From Bifidobacteriaceae bacterium (GTDB lineage Bacteria; Actinomycetota; Actinomycetes; Actinomycetales; WQXJ01): a stretch of DNA of 17,701 nucleotides. A model generated the notes under the pieces. It made no database searches, was not told the DNA's origin, and saw only the letters and a program-made list of their open reading frames with translations. This document shows, piece after piece, positions 1-6,344 of the stretch. A program made the translations under genes and the position numbers. The first letter of the stretch is position 1; every line of letters begins with the position of its first letter. The stretch covers positions 1 through 17,701 of the forward strand of contig JAISCU010000474.1 of NCBI GenBank assembly GCA_031265345.1. Reading direction: 5' to 3'.

Positions 1-18
1 CGCAGATTCGATCCAATC

Positions 19-522
19 TTGGGCGATCCACGCACTCCATGGCCGCCACGTTCCACCGTCGACCAGTCCACGAAGACCGGGGCCGGGCGCCACACCCGAT
101 CCGCGACAGCATCCGTTCGGCTTCCTCAGGGTGTCGCAGGCCATGACGCAGGAAAGCCCCGGCAGCGTCCGCAGCAAGCCGACGGAACCCAGGACAGTCC
201 GCAAGTCGGTCGACTCTCGTATCAAGTCGCGCCAGCCACGAGGCGCGTCGAACCGGTGCCCAGGCCGGTGCCGGTCGTGACCCCGAGCTGGGCTGCCGGG
301 GCCGACGGAGCGGCATCGTCCACTGATCGGTCCGAACGCGGGGTGCCCCAACGGTTCGGCGCGGCTCTCACCGCGGTCCTGATCCTGGCGGTGTTGTTGC
401 TGGTGGCGTGCGTGGTCGTGGGCGCGCTGATGGTGGGCGGCGTGATCGACACGACGGCGAGCGAGCACGTCGCCGCGGCGGCTGGCCACGCGGCCCCGGG
501 CACAACGCATCTGACTTGGTAG
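19..522 (+). CDS. Small hypothetical membrane protein (start uncertain, possibly frameshifted)
   Basis: I do not recognise the family. The reading frame ending at 522 is open to the left window edge, so it may be partial, and TTG 19 is only a nominal start. The convincing part is the C-terminal half: a polar, proline-rich stretch, then one strongly hydrophobic segment of about 30 residues (FGAALTAVLILAVLLLVACV onwards) and a short Ala/His-rich tail. That layout suggests a single-pass membrane protein with an N-terminal cytoplasmic tail. From about 240 onward the frame has the G/C-rich third positions expected here; before that it does not. Between 143 and about 220 the +1 frame starting at ATG 143 (MTQESPGSVRSKPTEP) has the better codon pattern. 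A frameshift near 220-245 is therefore possible, or the true N-terminus lies elsewhere. The gene converges on the SRAP gene on the minus strand. Confidence 0.4.
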   Translation: MGDPRTPWPPRSTVDQSTKTGAGRHTRSATASVRLPQGVAGHDAGKPRQRPQQADGTQDSPQVGRLSYQVAPATRRVEPVPRPVPVVTPSWAAGADGAASSTDRSERGVPQRFGAALTAVLILAVLLLVACVVVGALMVGGVIDTTASEHVAAAAGHAAPGTTHLTW

Positions 523-546
523 CCCGGCCTGGGGACGGTTCCTCGA

Positions 547-1389
547 CTAGTCAGGGGACAGACCGTCCGCTCGACCAGCGGGCGCGATCAAGCTGGGGTC
601 GTCGTTGCGGACCGAGCCGACCGCGCGGCCGACCTCGCGCGGGACCAGCACCGGATCGGGGATCTCATCGATCAAAACGGTGACGGCGGATGGCGCGTCG
701 AGTTCGGGGCTGAGCCATGCCTCCCACAGTTCGGGCGGGACCACCAGCGGCATGCGGTCATGGATCGCGCCCAGGGCATCGGTCGCGGCACGAGTCACGA
801 TGGTGGCGCTGACCAGCGGATTCGGGCGGCTCGCTGGTCCGGTGGGGGCGAGTGACCGGTCCGGGCGCGGCCACCACCATTCGTAGAGCGCGGCCAGGGC
901 GATCAGGCCCTCGTCCTCCGGGTGGAGGAAGAACGGCGTCTTCGGGCCCGCCGGACCCGCCTGCCATTCGTAATATCCGGCCGCCGGGATCAGGGCTCGG
1001 CGCGACTTGGCGGCCGCCCTGAAGGCCGGTTTGACGGTGATTGTCTCGCTGCGGGCGTTGATCAGCCGCGCGCCCATCGAGAGGTCCTTGGCCCACGAGG
1101 GAACCAAGCCCCACCGAGCACCCCGGACCTCGCGGGGCTGATGCGCCTCGCGGGGACGGTGGACCTCGCCGGGTTGGCGGACCTCGCGGGAACGGCGCGC
1201 CTCGCTGGCTTGATGGTCGGCGCGGTCGCGGGTTGAGTCTTCGGCGGCGCGCTTCATGTCCCGGACCAGCGGCACCTGATTGGTCGGGGCCACATTCCAT
1301 GATGGTCCTGGCAGGTCGGTGATCGAATCGGCGTCGAACACACCAGCCAGGTCAGCCGGGTCGAAATAGCTGACGAATCGTCCGCACAT
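547..1389 (-). CDS. SRAP-family (HMCES/YedK-like) abasic-site protein
   Basis: SRAP proteins form a thiazolidine DNA-protein crosslink with abasic sites in single-stranded DNA through Cys2, shielding them from cleavage. The protein starts MCGRF, so Cys2 is exposed once Met1 is removed; this fixes the start at ATG 1389. Other family signatures are present: WNVAPT (Asn32), RWGLVPSWAKD (about 92-102), the NARSET block (Asn111), the GYYEW block with the active-site Glu141, and HDRMP with the active-site His210. It is 280 residues, longer than the roughly 220-250 usual for bacterial members as I remember them. The excess is an Arg/Glu/Pro/His-rich insertion at about residues 45-90, between the APTNQVPLVRD segment and RWGLVPSW. 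Residues 59-88 of that insertion are five copies of a six-residue repeat. The family assignment is secure; a dedicated SOS-regulated role is not shown by the sequence. Confidence 0.93.
   Translation of the reverse strand: MCGRFVSYFDPADLAGVFDADSITDLPGPSWNVAPTNQVPLVRDMKRAAEDSTRDRADHQASEARRSREVRQPGEVHRPREAHQPREVRGARWGLVPSWAKDLSMGARLINARSETITVKPAFRAAAKSRRALIPAAGYYEWQAGPAGPKTPFFLHPEDEGLIALAALYEWWWPRPDRSLAPTGPASRPNPLVSATIVTRAATDALGAIHDRMPLVVPPELWEAWLSPELDAPSAVTVLIDEIPDPVLVPREVGRAVGSVRNDDPSLIAPAGRADGLSPD
1126..1215. repeat. Five tandem 18-bp repeats inside the SRAP gene
   Basis: Five consecutive 18-bp units begin at 1126, 1144, 1162, 1180 and 1198. Each starts GACCTCGC or CGCCTCGC on the plus strand. 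Being a multiple of three, they keep the minus-strand frame and encode a hexapeptide of the type (H/R)QPREV. The copies are imperfect, so this is not a very recent expansion. Confidence 0.9.
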
Positions 1390-1524
1390 GTCCTCAAGGC
1401 TAGCCTCGGCCCCATCCGGGCGCCGGACGGCCCTACGATTGACCAGGCATGCGACTCACCAGGCCGGGGATCGCTGGAATGGCTCCGTTCTGACCGCGAC
1501 CGCCCATGCTGGAGTGGCCCGCGC

Positions 1525-1598
1525 TGGAGCGGGCGACGGGAATCGAACCCGCACTGGCAGCTTGGGAAGCTGCTGTTCTACCATTGAACTACGCCCGC
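1525..1598 (-). tRNA. tRNA-Gly (anticodon CCC)
   Basis: Read on the minus strand it folds into a full cloverleaf. The acceptor stem GCGGGCG pairs with CGCCCGC. The D-arm is GTTC/GAAC. The anticodon stem GCAGC/GCTGC encloses loop TTCCCAA, with anticodon CCC (plus-strand 1564-1566). The T-arm has the TTCGATT loop. A discriminator T (1528) and an encoded CCA (1525-1527) complete the 3' end. The gene stands alone between the SRAP gene and dcd. Confidence 0.95.
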
Positions 1599-1813
1599 GC
1601 GCCCCGCCGACCGCCGAGGCGACGAACACCTCAACAACGCAGGGGAGCCATACGAGCATACCGAATCATCGCCAGTGCTTCGGTCCCCCGCTCCCAGCCT
1701 CCCATCCGCCGCCGCCAACCCGAGTCGAACGGACCTGAGATGGGGGCGGGACCTGGGCGGACGGCATCGTGCAACTGAATCGAGGCACTGGCCAGCGCGG
1801 CTAAGGTTAAGCT

Positions 1814-2389
1814 GTGCTGTTATCGGACCGCGACATCGCCGCCCAAATCGAGGCTGGGCGGATCGATCTCGACCCGTTCGACGCGTCCATGATCCAGCCC
1901 AGTTCGGTCGACGTCAGGCTCGACCGGTATTTCCTGCTGTTCGACAACCACCTCTGCGCTGTGATCGATCCGGCCGAGGAACAAGCCGAGCTGACCCGGC
2001 GCTTCGACGTGCCGGCCGACGAGGCTTTCGTCCTGCATCCGGGCGAATTCGTGCTCGGCTCGACCTTCGAGCGGGTGCGCCTGCCGGACGACGTCGCGGC
2101 GCGCTTGGAGGGCAAGAGCTCGCTCGGGCGGTTGGGGCTGTTGACGCATTCGACGGCGGGATTCATCGACCCCGGCTTCGAAGGGCACGTCACGCTGGAG
2201 TTGTCGAACGTCTCGACGCTGCCGATCAAGCTGTGGCCGGGCATGAAAATCGGACAGATGTGCTTCTTCGAGCTGTCCAGCCCGGCACTGCGCCCCTACG
2301 GTTCCGGCGCGTCCGGCTCGCGCTACCAGGGGCAACGCGGGCCCACCCCGTCCCGGTCGCATCTGAACTTCCACCGCACCGCGATCTAG
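1814..2389 (+). CDS. dcd: dCTP deaminase, probably bifunctional dCTP deaminase/dUTPase
   Basis: It deaminates dCTP; actinobacterial members such as the M. tuberculosis enzyme also hydrolyse the dUTP formed to dUMP, the precursor for thymidylate synthesis. The 191-residue protein is full length. Family blocks in order are MLLSDRDI at the N-terminus, [10 protein letters not shown] (29-37), [10 protein letters not shown] (75-84), [13 protein letters not shown] (98-110), [21 protein letters not shown] (112-132) and the C-terminal lid [14 protein letters not shown] (169-182). Glu129 in TLEL is the expected catalytic glutamate. GTG 1814 is chosen because MLLSDRD is the conserved N-terminus; TAAGG at 1802-1806 is a weak ribosome-binding site. 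The next gene begins 8 bp after the stop, so co-transcription is likely. Similarity to the M. tuberculosis protein is from memory, and the bifunctionality is inferred. Confidence 0.96.
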   Translation: MLLSDRDIAAQIEAGRIDLDPFDASMIQPSSVDVRLDRYFLLFDNHLCAVIDPAEEQAELTRRFDVPADEAFVLHPGEFVLGSTFERVRLPDDVAARLEGKSSLGRLGLLTHSTAGFIDPGFEGHVTLELSNVSTLPIKLWPGMKIGQMCFFELSSPALRPYGSGASGSRYQGQRGPTPSRSHLNFHRTAI

Positions 2390-2397
2390 CGCCGATC

Positions 2398-3627
2398 ATG
2401 CCCCAGACGCTCACCAGTGCCCTCGCTGAGACGCATCATCTGCTGGTCCTGCCACCGGGCGCCGCCACGGAGGACATCGCCATCCTGGCGTCGACGCGCT
2501 GGCGCCGGGTCGAGCAAGCCATGGGCGAGGTCACGCTCTCCCGCTACTCGTCGCTCTTCGGCCCTTACATTGTGGGCGCTGGCCTGGGGCCTTCACTGGG
2601 CTTGCCGCGGGGCTTGAACCAGGCTTGGCTCGCCACCACATTGACCGAACGGGGCGACCGGCCCTTCCCCGGCTCGCTCGATCCGACCGGCGTGGCGCGC
2701 GCCTTCCCGGATGGGCTGCCGGTCCGCGAGGAGCGCCGTGTGATCGACTTCCTGGTCGCGACGGCGCGGCGGCTGGGGGGCGTGGCCCGGTTCCACGGGT
2801 CCGGCCTGATGGTGGCGCCCGTGCCCGATGGCGCGCTCGACCTGTCCGTCTACTCCCCGCTCTGGTTGGAGCCCGAGGCCGCCCTCGCCACGGCCCGGTC
2901 GGTGGTGCCGCATTTCGAGTTGGCCATCGAATGGCATGATTTCGCTCCTGTGGGGGCCTTGGACGATGCCGCGGACGAGCTTTCGTCCCTTGGCGGGAGC
3001 AGCTCCGGGGTTGGCTTGGGCGGCGGATCGGGTGCGGGTTCTCCTGGCGGTCATGGTGCTGGTCCTGGTGGCGCTGGTCTTGGTGGCGGTGGTCTTGGCG
3101 GCGGTCCTGCCGCCGGTCCTGGCGGCGGCCCTGGTGGCGGACCCGCCGCAGGACGGGGCAGCTCTGGTGGCGGACCCGCTGGCGGCTCGGCCTCCGGTCC
3201 TGTTGCTGGCTCGGCTGCGGCCGCGTTCGCCCGTTACATGCCTGACGAGCGCCGGGCCGAACTGCACCAGAGGGCTCGCGAGCGTGACCGGGCCGTTGCC
3301 GCCGAGCCGCCCGCCTTGGATCGTTACGCGCTCAGCGCCGACCTCGGCCCCGCGGGCACCCTGGTGATCGAGATCGCCGGAGTGGACGAGCCGCCTGGCG
3401 CGCTGCGCCAAGTCGATTGGGCTTCCTCAGGGGCCGTCGCCTACACCGTGCGGTGGATCCCGGTCGACCCGAAGCATCTGCTGATGGAGTTCCCACCGCC
3501 CGATCACTGCCGCACCCGCTCGCAGATGGCCAACCTGATCGCCTCGCTCGCCCGCGTCATCCAGCGCACCGTCGGCGGCGAGGTCCTGGACGCCGACGCG
3601 TTCCCGATCCACCCGACCGACCTGTAG
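2398..3627 (+). CDS. Hypothetical protein with a glycine-rich linker
   Basis: I do not recognise this 409-residue protein. The frame is open far upstream, but ATG 2398, 8 bp after the dcd stop, is the sensible start. An N-terminal domain (about 1-195) includes RYSSLFGPYIVGAGLGPSLGLP and a hydrophobic LDLSVYSPLWLEPEAALATA segment. A low-complexity Gly/Ala/Ser/Pro linker follows (about 199-275), then a C-terminal domain (about 276-409) with a charged helix (DERRAELHQRARERDRAV) and a mixed alpha/beta part ending TVGGEVLDADAFPIHPTDL. There is no signal peptide or clear membrane segment. The two-domain layout with a flexible linker suggests a cytoplasmic protein, and linkage to dcd is the only functional hint. 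Antisense and shifted frames over the linker give long, leucine- or arginine-rich open frames that are composition artefacts. Confidence 0.75.
   Translation: MPQTLTSALAETHHLLVLPPGAATEDIAILASTRWRRVEQAMGEVTLSRYSSLFGPYIVGAGLGPSLGLPRGLNQAWLATTLTERGDRPFPGSLDPTGVARAFPDGLPVREERRVIDFLVATARRLGGVARFHGSGLMVAPVPDGALDLSVYSPLWLEPEAALATARSVVPHFELAIEWHDFAPVGALDDAADELSSLGGSSSGVGLGGGSGAGSPGGHGAGPGGAGLGGGGLGGGPAAGPGGGPGGGPAAGRGSSGGGPAGGSASGPVAGSAAAAFARYMPDERRAELHQRARERDRAVAAEPPALDRYALSADLGPAGTLVIEIAGVDEPPGALRQVDWASSGAVAYTVRWIPVDPKHLLMEFPPPDHCRTRSQMANLIASLARVIQRTVGGEVLDADAFPIHPTDL
2992..3222. repeat. Glycine-codon low-complexity tract
   Basis: Irregular short tandem repeats of GGTGGCGGT/GGCGGTCCT type encode the linker at about residues 199-275 of the hypothetical protein. 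The tract is imperfect, varies among GGT, GGC and GGA codons, and stays in frame. Slippage could change linker length between strains. Confidence 0.8.
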
Positions 3628-3693
3628 GCGTTCAGCTCTCCGCTGTGTGCGCGCGAGCACCCGGTGAGTGGCTGCCTTGGACCGCAAGCCGAT

Positions 3694-3773
3694 GGTCTCG
3701 CGAGGCAAAAGGCTGCAAACCGATGGTCTCGGCCTCGAGACCATCCAAATGCAGGGCCGCCGGGCGCGAGACC
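3694..3773. repeat. Nested inverted repeats built on GGTCTCG
   Basis: The inner pair is a perfect 10-bp stem, GATGGTCTCG at 3722-3731 and its complement at 3736-3745, with a 4-nt loop. The outer pair is a perfect 9-bp stem, GGTCTCGCG at 3694-3702 and CGCGAGACC at 3765-3773. A CTGCA/TGCAG pair flanks the inner stem. No T-tract follows, so a simple rho-independent terminator for the upstream gene is not obvious. Confidence 0.65.
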
Positions 3774-3805
3774 ACCACTTTGCACATGTCCGAGCCGGGC
3801 GGGAT

Positions 3806-3858
3806 GTCCGCAAGCCCCTGCAACTCGGGCCGGAGGCGAGTTGGGGCCACTTGTGGAC
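3806..3858 (+). repeat. 53-bp palindromic element, copy A1
   Basis: Imperfect inverted repeat with 22-bp arms (3806-3827 and 3837-3858) and a 9-nt centre. The arms begin GTCC(G/A)CAAG and end CAACTCG. It matches copy A2 except in the centre. Confidence 0.85.
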
Positions 3859-3940
3859 ACCCGCCGGAAACCGCGCCAGAACCGTCAGCGCGCTGACCTG
3901 CGGTGACGCGGATGACCGGGCGTGCGGCATCGGGCGCGTT

Positions 3941-3993
3941 GTCCGCAAGCCCCTGCAACTCGGGCCGGGGGCGAGTTGGGGCCACTTGTGGAC
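3941..3993 (+). repeat. 53-bp palindromic element, copy A2
   Basis: Same layout as A1: arms 3941-3962 and 3972-3993 with a 9-nt centre. The arms are identical to A1 and one centre base differs. It lies 135 bp after A1 in the same orientation. Confidence 0.85.
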
Positions 3994-4164
3994 AAATCCG
4001 ATCCCTCGTGGCGGCGGGCCCTCGCCCCAGAGCGACGGGACCACACGGGCATTCCTACTCGAGGCCAGCGGCAACTCTCCCGGAGGCTTTTGGGTGAGGC
4101 CGGGCGGGCGTTTGGCTCTCGGATGCGTCCGGGGTAGACTCGCTCCCTGGCCTCGTTGGCACCT

Positions 4165-4240
4165 GCGCCTGTAGCTCAACGGATAGAGCATCTGACTACG
4201 GATCAGAAGGTTGGGGGTTCGAATCCCTTCAGGCGCGCCA
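4165..4240 (+). tRNA. tRNA-Arg (anticodon ACG)
   Basis: The acceptor stem GCGCCTG pairs with CAGGCGC. The D-arm is GCTC/GAGC. The anticodon stem TCTGA/TCAGA encloses loop CTACGGA, with anticodon ACG. The T-arm carries TTCGAAT, with two G-T wobbles in the stem. Discriminator G and encoded CCA (4238-4240) follow. Confidence 0.96.
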
Positions 4241-4616
4241 CGCGTTCTGGCTGTTCAGGGCGCTTTCCGAGACCTTGACCTGCGGTTACGCTCCCGGCGC
4301 GTCAGACCGCGCGGCCCCGTATTGAACCGTGTCGTTCCGCATTGGCCGGTGCATTAGGGCGCAACGTTAGGGTGTAATGGTTGCGGGCCGGGAGGAGGCC
4401 GTCGGATGGTACGACGCGGCTGGAGTTCTTCCTGTGCGAACGTTCCCCTGCCGCAACACCGTCACATAGGGCGGATGCCGCCGAACCGGGCTATGGGGGC
4501 GTCAAGGCTCGTTCGTATAATAGCCCTGTGATTGAACTGGTCGCGCTGCCCGCTGTGGACATTGGACAACCTAACTCCAGGCCAGTGGGTACGAATTGAG
4601 GGGGCGCTGGCCAGTG
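4241..4616. other. Intergenic stretch upstream of the DJ-1/PfpI gene
   Basis: These 376 bp separate tRNA-Arg from the next gene. A short open frame (4381-4599) has no recognisable features and I do not accept it as a gene. The only signal seen is a consensus TATAAT at 4516-4521. Confidence 0.5.
4516..4521 (+). promoter_or_regulatory. Possible -10 box (TATAAT)
   Basis: A perfect TATAAT stands about 95 bp before ATG 4617, but no TTGACA-like sequence lies 16-18 bp upstream. It could drive the DJ-1/PfpI gene with a leader of about 90 nt. Confidence 0.3.
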
Positions 4617-5225
4617 ATGGAGCACAGGCCGAGCGACGACGGGCATGGCACCGCGCCAACCGCCCGGCGCGTCTCGATAATCCTGTTCGACGGGTTCGAG
4701 TTGCTGGACGTGTTCGGTCCGGCGGAAGTGTTCGGATTGGAACCGGACCGGTTCGCGGTGACGCTGGTGGGACCCGCCGCCGGGCCGGTCACCAGCGCGA
4801 CAGGCCCTCGGGCGTTGGCGGACATCTCCTACCATGACGCGGCAGAATCCGACATCGTCATGGTGCCGGGCGGCCAGGGGACGCGACGCCTGGTCACCGA
4901 CGCGCGATGGCTCGGTTGGCTGGCTGAATGGGCACGGCCGGCAGGATTGATCACATCGGTGTGCACCGGATCGGCGGTGCTGGCAGCCGCTGGGCTGCTC
5001 GATGGACACCGTGCCACGTCCAACCGACGCGCCTTCGCCTGGGCCTCGTCGTTCGGGCAGGATGTCGGGTGGGTCGCCGACGCGCGATGGGTCCACGACG
5101 GCAGTCGGTGGACCTCGGCGGGCGTGTCCGCGGGTATCGACATGGCGCTGGCCCTGGTCGCGGACCTGCACGGGGACGATGCCGCTCACGATGTCGCGAC
5201 CCGGATGGAGTACGCCACCGAGTAG
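4617..5225 (+). CDS. DJ-1/PfpI family protein
   Basis: Members have a class I glutamine-amidotransferase-like fold with a nucleophilic cysteine. The family includes isonitrile hydratases, glyoxalases/chaperones and amidase domains of AraC-type regulators, so the substrate cannot be predicted. Blocks seen are VSIILFDGFELLDVFGPAEVF near the N-terminus (first strand and conserved acidic residue), IVMVPGGQGTRRL, the nucleophile elbow SVCTGSAVLAAAGLLDG, and the late block WTSAGVSAGIDMALALV. After GLLDGHRAT, where many relatives have THW with the partner histidine, this protein has SNRRAF. ATG 4617 is preferred (202 residues); an in-frame TTG at 4596 would add seven residues. There is no signal peptide and no fused DNA-binding domain. 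It stands alone on the plus strand. Confidence 0.88.
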   Translation: MEHRPSDDGHGTAPTARRVSIILFDGFELLDVFGPAEVFGLEPDRFAVTLVGPAAGPVTSATGPRALADISYHDAAESDIVMVPGGQGTRRLVTDARWLGWLAEWARPAGLITSVCTGSAVLAAAGLLDGHRATSNRRAFAWASSFGQDVGWVADARWVHDGSRWTSAGVSAGIDMALALVADLHGDDAAHDVATRMEYATE

Positions 5226-5361
5226 TCCGCGCCTCGCGATCCGGCTCCCGAACCGTGCCGACGGCATCGTCCCGCTACCGACCACGCGCGAAGAAAGAAC
5301 GACCGCTCGTAGCTTGCGCCCTCCGGATGGCGGGGTGTTTTCGTTGTGCCACAATGCAATA

Positions 5362-5784
5362 GTGAGTCTCCCACTGAGTGTTCGCTTGGGCGACGCTGTC
5401 GAGGAATCCGCCACCGAGTTCATGGCCGCTGCTGGCTGGAGCAAGTCTTTGCCGGTCAACACCGCCCTGTCGGAATGGCTCCGAATCCAGGCTCATCCTG
5501 GCATCCGGTTCGTGGCCACGCCCCATGGCACGCGCATCGCCGCTCTAGTGGGAGGACCTGAGGTCTGGACCGTCGCCGAGTCGTGGATGGCGCATGACCC
5601 CGCCGACCGGTCGGTGGAGAACGTGGTGGCAGCCACGGGGCTGACGCCGCGCGAAGTCGAATGCGCCCTGAATTACTGGGCCGACCACCGCCGAGAGATC
5701 GACTCCGACGTGGAGCGGGTGCATCATGCGCAGGAACAGGCGCGCCGATCCTTCGAACGCCGACGGGCGCTTGATGCCTTCTAG
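5362..5784 (+). CDS. Antitoxin-like protein (RHH-like N-terminus, DUF433-like C-terminus)
   Basis: The protein has 140 residues from GTG 5362. The frame is open far upstream, but the earlier part overlaps the DJ-1 gene and is not credible. Residues 5-41 (LSVRLGDAVEESATEF to ALSEWLRI) look like a ribbon-helix-helix strand and two helices. Residues 45-112, starting HPGIRFVATPHGTRIAALVGGPEVWTV and ending with TGLTPREVECALNYWADHRREID, resemble the DUF433 class of antitoxins, which partner PIN-like DUF5615 toxins. A basic, Gln/Arg-rich tail follows. Its end overlaps a short frame starting MPSRIALLLDEHYPASLA, typical of the beginning of such a toxin, which supports the reading. Upstream translation signals are weak. 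The assignment rests on remembered family features. Confidence 0.65.
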   Translation: MSLPLSVRLGDAVEESATEFMAAAGWSKSLPVNTALSEWLRIQAHPGIRFVATPHGTRIAALVGGPEVWTVAESWMAHDPADRSVENVVAATGLTPREVECALNYWADHRREIDSDVERVHHAQEQARRSFERRRALDAF

Positions 5785-5884
5785 GATCGCGCTGCTGCTG
5801 GACGAACACTACCCCGCGTCTCTCGCCACTCGGACTGCGCGCTGGATCAGACAGGGGATAGCGCGACAACCAACGTCAGGATGA
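5774..5884 (+). pseudogene. Truncated DUF5615-like PIN-domain toxin remnant
   Basis: Starting at ATG 5774, overlapping the antitoxin stop by 11 bp, the frame reads MPSRIALLLDEHYPASLATR and then 16 more residues to TGA 5882-5884. The LLLDEHYP motif, with its acidic pair, is the usual N-terminal beta strand of PIN-like DUF5615 proteins, which are normally over 100 residues. This frame has only 36 and runs into the 3' end of the oppositely oriented DUF2510 gene, whose stop is at 5847. The toxin body is absent, so the partner gene was probably lost by deletion near 5845. A functional micro-ORF is less likely. Confidence 0.55.
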
Positions 5885-6335
5885 TGGAATACACCACCAC
5901 GCCCAGCAACTCGACGCCGCCCGCGACCATCACGGCGATGGCCGCTCCCTCGCCGCCCTGAGGATTCGGAGTGAGTCTGGACCGCACGATCTCCTTGCGG
6001 GCGCGCGCCGCGGCGATGATGGCCCGGACGGCCAGCCACGCGGTCGCCGCAAAACCGAGAGCGAACCCCGACCAGATGACCGTCGACTCGGCGCCGTCAT
6101 CCAGTGAGGCCAACAAGTCCACCATGGCCACCACGAACGCGGCGACGAACAAGGCGGCATAGCTCGATCCCAACCAGATGATCGACCACTTGGCGCGGGC
6201 GTTGAACGGCGGATTGACGAAGCGCATCGTGGCTGGGGTCCACTGGAAACCGTCCCAGTAGCGCATCTGCCCTGAGCCCATCTGGTCGGGATACCAACCC
6301 GGCGGCGGTGGCCCTGGGGGTGCCGGAGCAGCCAT
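5847..6335 (-). CDS. DUF2510-containing multispanning membrane protein
   Basis: The 162-residue protein opens with a proline-rich stretch and the DUF2510 motif, PPPGWYPDQMGSGQMRYWDGFQWT (about 10-33), common in actinobacterial membrane proteins and of unknown function. Three hydrophobic segments follow at about 50-75, 86-110 and 130-160, the last perhaps a hairpin. A basic loop (RARKEIVRSR, 111-120) follows the second. It starts 9 bp after the response-regulator stop, so it is probably the last gene of the sensor kinase-regulator operon and may be part of the same envelope-stress or signalling module. Its 3' end converges on the toxin remnant. Confidence 0.85.
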   Translation of the reverse strand: MAAPAPPGPPPPGWYPDQMGSGQMRYWDGFQWTPATMRFVNPPFNARAKWSIIWLGSSYAALFVAAFVVAMVDLLASLDDGAESTVIWSGFALGFAATAWLAVRAIIAAARARKEIVRSRLTPNPQGGEGAAIAVMVAGGVELLGVVVYSIILTLVVALSPV

Positions 6336-6344
6336 CCGACCAGT

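Larger units (their letters stand above)
3628..4164. other. Non-coding stretch with dyad symmetry and two palindromic repeats
   Basis: No credible gene is seen in these 537 bp. Open frames across it, such as plus 3668-4174, have no recognisable protein features and run through the palindromes and into the tRNA. The stretch holds a nested dyad near 3694-3773 and two direct copies of a 53-bp palindromic element at 3806 and 3941, listed separately. Positions 3994-4164 show nothing further. Confidence 0.7.

Noticed and set aside
537..562. GGGGACAG word near the end of the SRAP gene, like the core of the 23-bp palindromes
   Set aside because: No paired arms surround it, and it encodes the natural C-terminus of the SRAP protein.
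922..1236. Plus-strand frame with leucine-rich LAG repeats (LAGLMRLAGTVDLAGL)
   Set aside because: It is the antisense reading of the tandem repeats in the well-supported SRAP gene; no start context or protein features of its own.
2593..3411. Long minus-strand frame opposite the hypothetical protein
   Set aside because: Arg/Thr-rich translation caused by the glycine-codon tract; the plus-strand frame fits better.
3806..3993. Two spaced direct repeats as a possible CRISPR array
   Set aside because: Only two units at each locus, strong internal dyad symmetry, large spacing and no cas genes.
3668..4174. 168-residue plus-strand frame across the repeats before tRNA-Arg
   Set aside because: It runs through two palindromic repeats, giving a duplicated RKPLQLGP segment, and ends inside the tRNA; composition is not coding-like.
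4381..4599. 72-residue frame before the DJ-1/PfpI gene
   Set aside because: No motif or plausible translation start; overlaps the probable promoter and the start of the next gene.
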